Shown: positions 43,987 through 58,154, counted from the first letter of the stretch. The stretch: DNA of 64,000 nucleotides from Bradyrhizobium liaoningense (GCF_018130955.1 NZ_JAFCJM010000005.1:62001-126000), one strand, 5' to 3'. Made by a program: numbers and translations. The notes: generated from the letters alone by a model not told the origin.

Positions 43987-44033
43987 GGAGCGCACCGGGC
44001 GCGAAGAGCTCGCGAAAGGACTCCAAGCCTAAG

Positions 44034-44174
44034 CTAAATATGAGTCGAGGAATGCGTCACGTTCTGCGACGACGAATTCGCCAAATGAACCTGCCGAACC
44101 GTCGTCACCGTCGCGAACGCGACCGACATGCCGAAGGCGATGATGAGCGTGAAAAGAACCAGACGCGGAGCCAT
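44034..44174 (-). CDS. Single-helix membrane peptide (46 residues)
   Basis: A 46-residue peptide with one hydrophobic N-terminal helix (LVLFTLIIAFGMSVAFATVTTV) and a short polar, Ser/His-rich tail. It could be a membrane micropeptide or a cleaved secreted peptide. A strong AAGGAGG lies 6 bases before the ATG at 44174. No family recognised. Confidence 0.55.
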   Translation of the reverse strand: MAPRLVLFTLIIAFGMSVAFATVTTVRQVHLANSSSQNVTHSSTHI

Positions 44175-44295
44175 TGCAATCCTCCTTCTGGAATCGATAG
44201 ACCTGACCGGCGACCTGCTGTCTCCGATCATTGCAAGTTAGGTCGCGCCTGCTCCGTGAGCGGTCTCACACGATGACTCACGAAACCGAGAGCGA

Positions 44296-44493
44296 CTAGG
44301 CGGCCGGCCGCCTTTGCGGTTTGCGCGCCGCGACCGGGGGGATTTCGCCGTCGAGCCAATCCTGCTCCTCGGCAAGGGCCGTCCAGGCCTCCGCCATCCG
44401 CTGATAACGCTTGAAGGCCGGCTGGCCTTCGGCGCGCTCCGCGAGGTGCAGGCAGTTCTCGGCGTTATCCCTAAAAATGTCCGATTGCTTCAT
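44296..44493 (-). CDS. Small helical protein under a perfect EcfG promoter
   Basis: A 65-residue protein beginning MKQSDIFRDNAENCLHLAERAEGQPAFKRYQRMAEAWTALAEEQDWLDGE: two amphipathic helices of the type seen in small rhizobial proteins that share the ENCxxLAE...RMAxAWxxLAxxQ pattern. The C-terminus is basic. No ribosome site is obvious before the ATG at 44493. A perfect minus-strand EcfG promoter lies 93 bases upstream. Function unknown. Confidence 0.7.
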   Translation of the reverse strand: MKQSDIFRDNAENCLHLAERAEGQPAFKRYQRMAEAWTALAEEQDWLDGEIPPVAARKPQRRPAA

Positions 44494-44586
44494 GGAGAAA
44501 AGGTGGGACGGAAAAAACCGATCCGCAACCGTTCTTACGAGATCGTAACGTCGCAGCGGCGCTCGCCAACGCGGGCGAAGGTCTAT

Positions 44587-44611
44587 AACGCTTGGGCGGC
44601 CTTCCAGTTCC
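44587..44611 (-). promoter_or_regulatory. Perfect EcfG-type promoter, minus strand
   Basis: Reading the minus strand: GGAAC (44611-44607), exactly 16 bases, CGTT (44590-44587). It matches the general-stress sigma EcfG consensus with no mismatch and points at the 65-residue gene starting at 44493. It is divergent from the site at 44654-44678. Confidence 0.7.
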
Positions 44612-44653
44612 TCGGCGGAACCCCTTCTGAAGGCTGCCTCTTTCGTAACACCT

Positions 44654-44678
44654 GGAACTTCTCCCACACGAATTCGTT
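44654..44678 (+). promoter_or_regulatory. Perfect EcfG-type promoter, plus strand
   Basis: GGAAC (44654-44658), 16 bases, CGTT (44675-44678), no mismatch. It points at the giant hybrid kinase gene, whose ATG lies 131 bases downstream. The 316-base region 44494-44809 otherwise holds no gene that I can support. Confidence 0.7.
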
Positions 44679-44809
44679 ATTTGCGCCGGGCTGAGCGCGG
44701 TAGGTTCCGTTTCTTCGATACTCCCAGGTTACCGCTTGATCTGGGATTTCTCCGACGCTCTATTTGCAAATCTGCTTGCTGATTCAGCGGCATCTGCGGG
44801 GGGAATGAG

Positions 44810-51100
<6,291 letters not shown>

Positions 51101-51114
51101 GTGAGCTCCGCTCC

Positions 51115-52602
51115 ATGGACCATGACAAGGTCAACATCCTCCTCGTGGACGATCAGCCCGCAAAGCTGCTCGCCTACGAGGTGATCCTGAAGGAGCTCGG
51201 GGAAAACCTGGTGATCGCGTCGTCGGGCCGCGAAGCGCTCGAGATCCTCCTGAAGACCGAAATCGCCGTCATCCTCGTCGACGTCTGCATGCCGGAGCTC
51301 GACGGCTTCGAGCTGGCGGCCATGATCCGCGAGCACCCGCGTTTCCAGAAGATCGCGATGATCTTCATCTCGGCGATCCAGGTCAGCGACATCGACCGGC
51401 TGCGCGGCTACGAGATGGGCGCGGTCGACTACGTTCCGGTGCCGGTGGTACCAGAAGTCCTGCGCGCCAAGATCAAGGTGTTCGCCGAACTCTACCGCAA
51501 GACCCGCGAGCTCGAGCGGCTGAACCAGGAGCTGGAAGACCGTGTGCGCGCTCGCACCGCGGAGCTGGAGAAATCGACGGCGAAGCTGATCGAGAGCGAG
51601 CAGCGGCGCAGCATGGCGATTGCCGCTGGCAAGATGGGATCCTGGGACTGGGACTGGATCAACGGCGACTGGATGTGGGACGAGGGGCAGTATCGCATCT
51701 TCGGCGTCACGCCCGAGACCTTCAACGTCACCTCGGCCAACGTCCAGGCGCTGCTGCATCCTGACGACGTCGACCAGTTCCGCCTGGCGATCGCCGCGTT
51801 CAACAAGGGTGCAGACGCCTATGAAGCGGAATTCCGCGTCAACCGGCCCGACGGCGACGTGCGCTGGTGCGTCGGCACGGCGGCGGCGACGCTCGACGGA
51901 AGCGGCCGCGTGGTGCGTGTGAGCGGCGTCACCGTCGACATCACCGAGCGCAAGCGCGCGGAGGCGCGGCAAAATCTGCTCGCACGCGAGGTCGATCACC
52001 GCGCCAAGAACGCGCTGGCGTTGGCGCAGTCGATCGTCCGCCTGACCCGCGCCGACGACGTCAAGACCTATGTCGACGCCGTCGAAGGACGCATCAACGC
52101 GCTGGCGCGCGTGCACACGATCCTCTCGCTATCGAGCTGGCAAGGCGCCGAACTGCGCAAACTGATCGATGAGGAATTGGCGCCCTACGCGCTCGGCGGA
52201 CAAGTCCGGCTGACCGGACCGGAGGTGCAGCTCGCGCCGGTCACCGCGCAGACGCTGACGCTTGCGCTGCACGAGCTCTTCACCAATTCAGCGAAATATG
52301 GCGCGCTGTCGACGCGATCGGGTCGGCTGTCCATCTCTTGGGAGGCGGACGACACGATGCTGGCCCTCACCTGGGACGAAGCCGGCGGTCCGCGGGTGAG
52401 TCCGCCGGAGGTGCGCGGATTCGGCACCAAAAGCCTGCTCGCAAGCGTCGAGTCTCAGCTCGGCGGGCAGGCCACGTTCGATTGGCGCAGCGAAGGCCTG
52501 CTCTGCCGTCTCGAGGTACCGCTGACGCGGAAGATGCCGCTGGTGACGCCTGAGACGTTCGACAGCGTCATCACAGGCACGCTGCAACGCGCCTCGGGCT
52601 AG
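51115..52602 (+). CDS. Receiver-PAS-HWE histidine kinase
   Basis: A 495-residue cytoplasmic signalling protein. A receiver domain (residues 5-125; ILLVDDQPAK, Asp in VDVCMPELDG) is followed by a coiled linker, a PAS/PAC domain (about 165-285, ending VTVDITERKRAEARQ) and an HWE-type kinase: phospho-acceptor EVDHRAKNALALAQSIVRL, the N box HELFTNSAKYGALS and the WxE motif in LSISWEAD. HWE kinases commonly act on PhyR-type regulators of the alphaproteobacterial general stress response. It starts 14 bases after the giant kinase stop (TTG 51097 overlapping that stop is an alternative), so the giant kinase or its receivers may feed this protein. Confidence 0.9.
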   Translation: MDHDKVNILLVDDQPAKLLAYEVILKELGENLVIASSGREALEILLKTEIAVILVDVCMPELDGFELAAMIREHPRFQKIAMIFISAIQVSDIDRLRGYEMGAVDYVPVPVVPEVLRAKIKVFAELYRKTRELERLNQELEDRVRARTAELEKSTAKLIESEQRRSMAIAAGKMGSWDWDWINGDWMWDEGQYRIFGVTPETFNVTSANVQALLHPDDVDQFRLAIAAFNKGADAYEAEFRVNRPDGDVRWCVGTAAATLDGSGRVVRVSGVTVDITERKRAEARQNLLAREVDHRAKNALALAQSIVRLTRADDVKTYVDAVEGRINALARVHTILSLSSWQGAELRKLIDEELAPYALGGQVRLTGPEVQLAPVTAQTLTLALHELFTNSAKYGALSTRSGRLSISWEADDTMLALTWDEAGGPRVSPPEVRGFGTKSLLASVESQLGGQATFDWRSEGLLCRLEVPLTRKMPLVTPETFDSVITGTLQRASG

Positions 52603-52649
52603 AGCATGATCCGGAAAAGTGCGCAGCGGTTTCCGAAAAGATCATGCTC
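52602..52649. repeat. Rhizobial GAGCATGATC palindrome
   Basis: GAGCATGAT (52602-52610) and ATCATGCTC (52641-52649) are perfect inverted complements, with inner CGGAAAA and TTTCCG also paired. This is the common rhizobial intergenic element. It directly follows the HWE kinase stop and probably forms its transcript end. Confidence 0.85.
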
Positions 52650-52699
52650 AAACTAAAGAGCAAAAGCGCGATGACGATTCAACCTAGAGCCATAGCGCT

Positions 52700-52921
52700 T
52701 TAGCGCCGCGCCCGCACCCTGACATCCTGCATCACCGTCGGCGCATCCGTGAGCCGCCCTTCCAGCCATGCCTCGGTTTGCGCCAACTCGCGTAGCGCTC
52801 TGGCGTAGCGGCGGGCCGCGCGTCGTTCCGACCCGCGCGGCAGCGTGCGCGCCTTGCGCAGCATATCGGCCGCGGCATTCCGATAGGCGAGCGATCGATA
52901 GAGATAGATTACCTGACCCAT
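52700..52921 (-). CDS. Small helical basic protein (73 residues)
   Basis: A 73-residue Arg/Ala-rich helical protein, MGQVIYLYRSLAYRNAAADMLRKARTLP..., with ARALRELAQTEAWLEGR in the second half. GGGGAAG precedes the ATG. The gene is divergent from the EcfG-driven membrane protein gene. Members of this small family recur in Bradyrhizobium; function unknown. Confidence 0.62.
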   Translation of the reverse strand: MGQVIYLYRSLAYRNAAADMLRKARTLPRGSERRAARRYARALRELAQTEAWLEGRLTDAPTVMQDVRVRARR

Positions 52922-53024
52922 GATCGAGCTTCCCCGTGGTTGCCAGCCTTGAGTCTTTCAGTCCGCGTATGAACGTCGGATGAAGAAGACGGGCAATCAC
53001 GCCCGGGAAAGTTCCCCTCGTTTT

Positions 53025-53049
53025 GGAACCAGCGGGCATGTCCAACGTT
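53025..53049 (+). promoter_or_regulatory. Perfect EcfG-type promoter
   Basis: GGAAC (53025-53029), 16 bases, CGTT (53046-53049), no mismatch, 23 bases before the ATG of the 85-residue membrane protein. Confidence 0.7.
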
Positions 53050-53072
53050 TGCAGCCATAATGGTGGTGGCTG

Positions 53073-53330
53073 ATGCGCACGAAGAAGTCATCCGGACTGG
53101 TTTCGACGGCAGGCGCGATCCGACTGATGACACATGCGATGATGGGGGCGGCATTGGGCCTCGTCTTTGGCCTAGCCCTTATCCTCATGAATCCGCTCGT
53201 GGCTACGCTGCTCCAACATGGCGGAAGTCCGGCGATTCTCGTCTTCGTCGTCTCGCTGGTGACCACATTTGCGATCGGCGCCACGCTCACCGGGGTGGTG
53301 TTCATCCTCACCGAAGATAACGAAACCTGA
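53073..53330 (+). CDS. Two-helix membrane protein under EcfG promoter
   Basis: An 85-residue inner-membrane protein with a basic N-terminus (MRTKKSSGLVSTAG), two helices (about residues 24-45, MMGAALGLVFGLALILMNPLV, and 53-77) and a short acidic tail (TEDNET). No family name known. The very short leader after a perfect EcfG promoter makes it a strong candidate member of the general-stress regulon. Confidence 0.75.
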   Translation: MRTKKSSGLVSTAGAIRLMTHAMMGAALGLVFGLALILMNPLVATLLQHGGSPAILVFVVSLVTTFAIGATLTGVVFILTEDNET

Positions 53331-53415
53331 AGCGATCGTGACTCGCGCGCGGACGGCTTGTCCGGAACGGCCGCGAGCAGCGACTGCCCCTGCGTCAATT
53401 CAACACAGGCTGCTC

Positions 53416-53634
53416 ATGGAGATCCAGCTCCCACTCGCCGTGCTTGTGGCGAGCGGCCTCGCCGCCGCACCGTTCTCCGCCGAGGCGAAGTCGCAAGAGA
53501 CACCAGTCCTCGACCACATCGCTCATGGTCTGCTTCAGATCATCGGATCGACGATTGGCCTCAAGGCCGGACCGGACTCGTGCAGGCCCGATCCGTCTTC
53601 ACGAGATGATCCAGCAGCGCCCGCTTACGCGTGA
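53416..53634 (+). CDS. Possible small secreted protein
   Basis: A 72-residue frame that opens with a plausible signal peptide (MEIQLPLAVLVASGLAAAPFSAEA) and continues with a short helix (VLDHIAHGLLQIIGSTIGL). It lies 85 bases after the membrane-protein gene. Against it: a weak ribosome site and a 74-base overlap with the convergent 64-residue gene. Confidence 0.35.
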   Translation: MEIQLPLAVLVASGLAAAPFSAEAKSQETPVLDHIAHGLLQIIGSTIGLKAGPDSCRPDPSSRDDPAAPAYA

Positions 53635-53755
53635 TCAGGAGTTGGGCTGCGGCGTCGTCAAGACCGGCGCGCTGCAGCTGGCGGATCGCCGAGCCAAGTT
53701 CGAGAATTTCGGCCCGCAGCTTCAGAATCCGGTACGCGTCCGGGTCCTCTTCCAC
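53561..53755 (-). CDS. Small helical protein (64 residues), GTG start
   Basis: A 64-residue, mostly helical protein (GTG start at 53755; EEDPDAYRILKLRAEILELGSAIRQLQRAG...), coiled-coil-like, with a basic second helix. GGGGGC precedes the start. It lies 18 bases after the 91-residue gene and probably shares its transcript. No family recognised. Confidence 0.5.
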   Translation of the reverse strand: MEEDPDAYRILKLRAEILELGSAIRQLQRAGLDDAAAQLLITRKRALLDHLVKTDRACTSPVRP

Positions 53756-53773
53756 GGCGAGCCCCCAAAATTG

Positions 53774-54049
53774 TCAGCGGCGCGCGACCGCCTGCTTCAG
53801 CCCGACGTTCTTCTTCACGGAACGCAGGTCCACCCGCTCCCTGATATCGGGCAGGAGATCCCCGCCGCCGGCGGCTTTCCAGTCGCCGATCAGCCGCTTC
53901 AGTTCCACGCGCATGCCGAGCAGCGCGTGCGCGCTTTCGCTGCAATCCTGGTCACGGGTGATGAGGTCGCGGACAGAGGCCTCAAGGTCGACTATCTCAG
54001 ACCTTAACGCGCTGATCTTGCGACGAATTTCATTAATTCTGTTGTCCAT
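53774..54049 (-). CDS. Coiled-coil small protein (91 residues)
   Basis: A 91-residue protein: the first 35 residues (MDNRINEIRRKISALRSEIVDLEASVRDLITRDQD) are a clear heptad coiled coil, followed by HALLGMRVELKRLIGDWKAAGGGD and a C-terminal basic segment. Similar two-helix proteins occur widely in Bradyrhizobium. It is divergent from the DUF3072 gene across a 61-base AT-rich spacer that must contain both promoters. Confidence 0.62.
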   Translation of the reverse strand: MDNRINEIRRKISALRSEIVDLEASVRDLITRDQDCSESAHALLGMRVELKRLIGDWKAAGGGDLLPDIRERVDLRSVKKNVGLKQAVARR

Positions 54050-54110
54050 GGCTTGTTAGAACAAAATAAGAACATATAGTCAAGTCACGATTGAGCGAAG
54101 GAGAGAGCAG

Positions 54111-54305
54111 ATGCGCATGGAAGGTAAATACGACGCCAAAATTCAGCTCGCCGAGCAGATGACCCGCACCCAGGGCCTGCGGCTGCGGCGGCTCTCGGAA
54201 GAGGCGTATCAGCCCAGCCAGTACGCGCGGGACCTGAGTTTTACGGAGGCCGCGCGGCGCATCCAGGCGCTGGAAGCCGAGATCCAGCTCGCGAACTCGT
54301 TCTGA
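54111..54305 (+). CDS. DUF3072 protein
   Basis: A 64-residue protein matching DUF3072: AEQMTRTQGLRLRRLSEEAYQPSQYARDLSFTEAARRIQALEAEI, a helix-turn-helix-like arrangement without known DNA binding. GGAGAGAG precedes the ATG. It lies 67 bases before the Lys-rich DUF6496 gene, which has its own EcfG-like promoter. Confidence 0.8.
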   Translation: MRMEGKYDAKIQLAEQMTRTQGLRLRRLSEEAYQPSQYARDLSFTEAARRIQALEAEIQLANSF

Positions 54306-54321
54306 GCAAGGTCGTTCGTTG

Positions 54322-54346
54322 GGAACCTTGCCCAACAGGAGCGGTT
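54322..54346 (+). promoter_or_regulatory. EcfG-like promoter (one mismatch)
   Basis: GGAAC (54322-54326), 16 bases, GGTT (54343-54346). One mismatch to the consensus, 26 bases before the DUF6496 gene. Confidence 0.5.
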
Positions 54347-54372
54347 TCTCCAGCCCCGAGGGAGATTTGCTC

Positions 54373-54615
54373 ATGGCACGCAAGGCAAAGAAACGCCGCT
54401 ACTCACCCAGCGCCGGCAAAGACGTCGAGAGCGAGATGCGCCGCTACAAGAAGGGCACTGCCAAGAGCGGTCGTGGTGGCCGTGGCGGGAAGGTGAAGAG
54501 CCGCAAGCAGGCGATCGCGATCGGCCTGTCGAAGGCGCGCAAGAAGGGCAAGAAGGTCCCGAAGAAGGCCAAGAAGTCTTCGAAGAAGAAGACGTCGAAG
54601 AAGCGTTCGCGCTGA
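54373..54615 (+). CDS. Lysine-rich DUF6496 protein
   Basis: An 80-residue, very basic protein. Residues 1-55 contain DVESEMRRYKKGTAKSGRGGR and KVKSRKQAIAIGLSKARKKG, which is the DUF6496 pattern; the last 25 residues are a Lys/Ser repeat tail (KKAKKSSKKKTSKKRSR) like that of histone H1. DNA or RNA binding under stress is a reasonable guess from composition. ATG 54373 is chosen; the upstream in-frame start at 54319 would include the promoter. Confidence 0.82.
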   Translation: MARKAKKRRYSPSAGKDVESEMRRYKKGTAKSGRGGRGGKVKSRKQAIAIGLSKARKKGKKVPKKAKKSSKKKTSKKRSR

Positions 54616-54624
54616 CCACTCGCC

Positions 54625-55002
54625 TCAGATCATGCTGCCCGGCATGAAGCAGCGGATCGCAATCCCGAATGCGGTCCGGACGGGCCAGACCATGGTGCGC
54701 CCGGCCCGGTTGGGCTCGGTGATGACGGCATCGTCCGGCACCTCGATCCACTGACCGTCGAGCCGCACGCGATAGTGCCCCTGATGCGATTCCCAGTCGG
54801 GATCGGCGACTGCGACGCCGTCGGCATCCGAACAACACGGGCCAAGATGGCTCCGCAGACTGTCGAACCAGGGCTTGAGGGGAGAGTCCGCGTAACGCCC
54901 GTCGTCACGCGCGAACGTGCTTCGCACCGCGGCCGTCTGGGTGCCTAGCACAAGGAGCAGCACGAACAGCGCGCCTACGCCCCGGGGTTTCAATCGAACC
55001 AT
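54625..55002 (-). CDS. Secreted hypothetical protein
   Basis: A 125-residue protein with a signal peptide (about residues 8-26) followed by DDGRYADSPLKPWFDSLRSHLGPCCSDADG, with adjacent Cys residues, then VRLDGQWIEVPDDAVITEPNRAGRTMVWP and a C-terminal IRCFMPGSMI. Proteins with this GPCCSDADG block are common secreted proteins of unknown function in Bradyrhizobium. It is convergent with the DUF6496 gene. Confidence 0.72.
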   Translation of the reverse strand: MVRLKPRGVGALFVLLLVLGTQTAAVRSTFARDDGRYADSPLKPWFDSLRSHLGPCCSDADGVAVADPDWESHQGHYRVRLDGQWIEVPDDAVITEPNRAGRTMVWPVRTAFGIAIRCFMPGSMI

Positions 55003-55160
55003 CGTCGGTACCGATCAAATTCGAGCGCCGCTCCGGTTCACGGACTGGAAGCGCGCGCCCGATTCCAATCTGGCAATGATTCTCGGCCGAACCCAGTCAA
55101 CCAACTCACGTTAACGCGAATGTTATCGGGACTGGACCAGCTATCCACCGGACAAATGAA

Positions 55161-55184
55161 AGGGGCGGCCCGCAGGCCGCCCCT
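55161..55184 (-). terminator. Rho-independent terminator of the HtrA gene
   Basis: AGGGGCGGCC (55161-55170) pairs perfectly with GGCCGCCCCT (55175-55184) over a four-base loop; on the minus strand it is followed by TTTC. It lies 19 bases past the stop of the Do-type protease. Confidence 0.88.
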
Positions 55185-55203
55185 GGCTGGATCGCACGCC
55201 TGA

Positions 55204-56763
55204 TCAGGCCAGCGGCACCGCGACGAACTTGGTCGCGTCCGAGCTCTTCACCTGCAAGAGCACGCTGCGCTTGCCGGCCGACTTGGCCTGCATGAGTTCG
55301 GAGCGCACGTCAGCGACGCTGGCAACGGCCTTGCCGCCGACATTGAGGATGACGTCACCGGTCTGGATGCCGCGCTGCGCCGCCGGTCCCTCCGGATCGA
55401 CCTGCGTCACCACGAGACCCTTCTGGCCGGCGCCCTGCACCTCGCCCGCCGGCGCGAGACCGAGGCCCAGGCGCGGCGTACCCGGCTGGGCCTGCCCTTC
55501 ATCCGCCTTGCCGCCCGACTTGTCGTTCTTGGCCTGACGCTCATTCGGCAGTTCGCCGAGCGTGAGTGTCACGGTCTTGGCCGCGCCCTTGTGCCAGACG
55601 TCGAGCTTCACCGAGCTTCCCGGCGCCATCGCGCTGATGGTGCGGGCGAGCTCGCGCGAATCCTTGATCGCGGTGCCGTTGACGGCGGTGATGACGTCGC
55701 CGGCCTCGATACCGGCCTTCGCCGCAGGGCTGCCATCCTGCGGATTGTCGACGATCGCGCCCTTGGCGTCCTTCAGGCCGAGGCTGTCGGCGATGTCCGC
55801 GTTCACCGGCTGCACCTGCACGCCGAGCCAGCCGCGGGTCACCGAGCCCTTGTCCTTCAACTGGGCGACGACAAGCTTGGCGGTCTGCGCCGGAATGTCG
55901 AAGCCGATGCCGACCGAGCCGCCCGACGGCGAGAAGATCGCGGTGTTCACGCCGATCACGTTGCCATTCATGTCGAACGCCGGACCGCCGGAGTTGCCCT
56001 TGTTGATGGGCGCGTCGATCTGGATGTAATCGTCATAGGGGCCCGCGCCGATGTCGCGGCCGCTGGCCGAGACGATGCCTGCCGTCACCGTGCCGCCGAG
56101 GCCGAAGGGGTTGCCGACCGCAACCACCCAGTCGCCGATCCGCGGTCGAGCGTCCGCGAACTTGACGAACGGAAAGTCCTTCTTGCCCTCGACCTTGATC
56201 AGCGCGAGATCCGTCTTCGGGTCGGTACCGACCACTTTCGCGGTATAGACCGTGCCGTCATCCATGGTCACTTGCACGGACTCGGCGTGGTCGACGACAT
56301 GGTTGTTGGTCACCGCATAACCGTCGGCGGAGATGAAGAAGCCGGAGCCCTCACCCGTGACCTGGCGATGGCGCTGCGGCATGCCGTTCCTGAACTGCTG
56401 CATGCCGTTGGGACCGCGGAAGCCGAACTGCTTCGAGAACTGGTCGAACGGCGAGTCTTCGTCCGACTCCATCCGGTTCTGCTGGAACATCGCGTTCTTG
56501 TCGTTGTCCTGATCGATCTTGACGCGCACCGAGATTACGGCGGGCTTCACCTTGGCGACGAGATCGGCAAAGCCGACCGGAGCCTGGCTCGCTTCCGCGG
56601 CCAGAGCGGGCGACGTGAACGCGGCCGCATTGATGAAGCTGCCGCCGGGTGCTGAGGCAAGCATTGCGACGCCGAGCGCGGCCACTGTACCGAGAAGCGC
56701 CAGTCGGCGCGGCCGGAGAACGCTGCGCATGTTGGAGGAAACGGGATTGACGTGATCGTTCAT
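55204..56763 (-). CDS. degP: Do-family periplasmic serine protease (DegP/HtrA)
   Basis: A 519-residue HtrA protease/chaperone for misfolded envelope proteins. Signal/anchor at about residues 18-56; trypsin-like domain with catalytic His155 (VTNNHVVDHA), Asp185 (KTDLALI) and Ser258 (NKGNSGGP); a Gln/Met-rich loop near residues 90-130 corresponds to the LA loop; two PDZ domains at about 305-395 and 430-515, separated by an acidic linker. Which of the Do paralogues it is cannot be told. An 11-base inverted repeat covers the promoter (56773-56811). The next gene on the other side is a universal stress protein. Confidence 0.94.
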   Translation of the reverse strand: MNDHVNPVSSNMRSVLRPRRLALLGTVAALGVAMLASAPGGSFINAAAFTSPALAAEASQAPVGFADLVAKVKPAVISVRVKIDQDNDKNAMFQQNRMESDEDSPFDQFSKQFGFRGPNGMQQFRNGMPQRHRQVTGEGSGFFISADGYAVTNNHVVDHAESVQVTMDDGTVYTAKVVGTDPKTDLALIKVEGKKDFPFVKFADARPRIGDWVVAVGNPFGLGGTVTAGIVSASGRDIGAGPYDDYIQIDAPINKGNSGGPAFDMNGNVIGVNTAIFSPSGGSVGIGFDIPAQTAKLVVAQLKDKGSVTRGWLGVQVQPVNADIADSLGLKDAKGAIVDNPQDGSPAAKAGIEAGDVITAVNGTAIKDSRELARTISAMAPGSSVKLDVWHKGAAKTVTLTLGELPNERQAKNDKSGGKADEGQAQPGTPRLGLGLAPAGEVQGAGQKGLVVTQVDPEGPAAQRGIQTGDVILNVGGKAVASVADVRSELMQAKSAGKRSVLLQVKSSDATKFVAVPLA

Positions 56764-56772
56764 GTCGAAATG

Positions 56773-56811
56773 TCCATGTTGGGTCTATAGTCGCCTTGTC
56801 CCCAACATGGA
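56773..56811. promoter_or_regulatory. Inverted repeat in the degP/usp intergenic region
   Basis: TCCATGTTGGG (56773-56783) and CCCAACATGGA (56801-56811) are perfect 11-base inverted complements with a 17-base spacer containing CTATAG. The repeat begins 10 bases upstream of the degP start codon. A dimeric regulator binding two helical turns or so apart would fit. Confidence 0.5.
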
Positions 56812-56976
56812 TCGCGCGACATTACGGCGTCCCGTCCAGATGATTAATTCTTGGCAAAGAAGAGAAGGGTGCGATCTGCGGCCGCAAGCAGATTCACCTT
56901 GCGGCTTTGACGCAGCTCAAGGTGCGCCTGCCAACGCAGGACAATGATTGGTCGACATGCTGGCCGGAGAAGCGCC

Positions 56977-57813
56977 ATGATCAAAGACATCCTCGTCCAT
57001 ATCCCGACCGAACGGCCGATGCGGCCCGTGATCGACGGTTCGATTTCGCTGGCCGCTAACCTCAACGCCCATCTCGACGCCGTGTCGGTCGGCTATGTCG
57101 CGACCTCGACGGCCTACGTCATGGAAGGCGGCGCTGCGGTCGCGGCGGTGTTCGAGATGGAACGCGAACGCGCGATGGAGCGGGCCGCAACGGCGCTTTC
57201 GGTGTTCGAGTCCGAAGCCAAGAACGCCGGCATCGCCTATTCCTGCCTTCCGCTCGGGGCAATCCCGGCGGACGCCGCGAGCGCCGTCGGCGCGATGGCG
57301 CGGCTTTACGATCTCAGCGTCGTGCTGCAGCCGGATCCCGAGCACGGTTCGTTCGACAACGACCTGTCGCGCGAGATCCTGTTCCAGTCGGGCGGCCCCG
57401 TGCTGTTCCTGCCGCATATCTATCGCGGGTCATTCAAGACGGAGCGGATCGGCGTGTGCTGGGACGGCAGCCGTGTTGCCGCGCGCGCCGTGCGCGATGC
57501 CATGCCCTTCCTGATGCGGGCCGAAGAGATTGCCATCATCGCAGTGAACGAAGCCGAGTCCGCCCCCGGCGAGGCCTCGGCGGACGCACTTGCAAAACAT
57601 CTCGCAAGGCTTGGCCTCTCGACACGCATCGTCAGCCTCTCGGCTGTACGCGCCGATATCCAGCCGACCATCCTCTCACTGGCGGCCGACGAATCCCTCG
57701 ACCTCCTCGTGATGGGCGGCTACGGCCATTCGCGATTGCAGGAGAGCTTTCTCGGCGGCGTCACCCGCGCCATGCTGCAATCCATGACGGTGCCGACACT
57801 GATGTCACACTAA
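56977..57813 (+). CDS. Universal stress protein with two UspA domains
   Basis: A 278-residue protein with two UspA-like halves (about residues 1-140 and 150-278). The first is degenerate; the second keeps the ATP-binding-like block DLLVMGGYGHSRLQESFLGGVTRAML near the C-terminus (G-x2-G-x9-G(S/T)). ATG 56977 is preferred over 56944. It is divergent from degP. Typical role: stress tolerance or nucleotide sensing; no partner is visible. Confidence 0.88.
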   Translation: MIKDILVHIPTERPMRPVIDGSISLAANLNAHLDAVSVGYVATSTAYVMEGGAAVAAVFEMERERAMERAATALSVFESEAKNAGIAYSCLPLGAIPADAASAVGAMARLYDLSVVLQPDPEHGSFDNDLSREILFQSGGPVLFLPHIYRGSFKTERIGVCWDGSRVAARAVRDAMPFLMRAEEIAIIAVNEAESAPGEASADALAKHLARLGLSTRIVSLSAVRADIQPTILSLAADESLDLLVMGGYGHSRLQESFLGGVTRAMLQSMTVPTLMSH

Positions 57814-57834
57814 GATCGGGGAGGCGAACGGTCT

Positions 57835-58047
57835 TCATGCCGCTGCGTGGGCTTCCCACTTCGCTGCGGCAGCCTCGTCATTGGCCCGTTGCGCATTGCA
57901 CGCGTCGAAATGCGCCTTCAGTTCCGTTTCGGCGAGATGTTCGAAATGCTCGGCTTGGCCGAGCAGATCCCAGCTCTGTAGCGGACGGTAGGCCGCCTGC
58001 TGACGGCAGAGAGACGCCAGTGCCCGGTAACGGCGGACGTTTTCCAT
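57835..58047 (-). CDS. Small Cys-containing helical protein (70 residues)
   Basis: A 70-residue protein, MENVRRYRALASLCRQQAAYRPLQSWDLLGQAEHFEHLAETELKAHF..., with the (R/E)xxASLCRQxA...WxLLxxAExxExLAxxE pattern common to short rhizobial proteins similar to the 65-residue one at 44296. GGGAGGGAGAG precedes the ATG at 58047. Function unknown. The next 420 bases hold no certain gene. Confidence 0.7.
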   Translation of the reverse strand: MENVRRYRALASLCRQQAAYRPLQSWDLLGQAEHFEHLAETELKAHFDACNAQRANDEAAAAKWEAHAAA

Positions 58048-58154
58048 GAGACTCTCCCTCCCACTCATGTCCGGCTTATTCCTCCGGATTACGTCAGAGA
58101 CATTGCGGTTGTGCGAAACATTTGCAGCGCACGGCTGTTTGAATCGGCTTTTAC

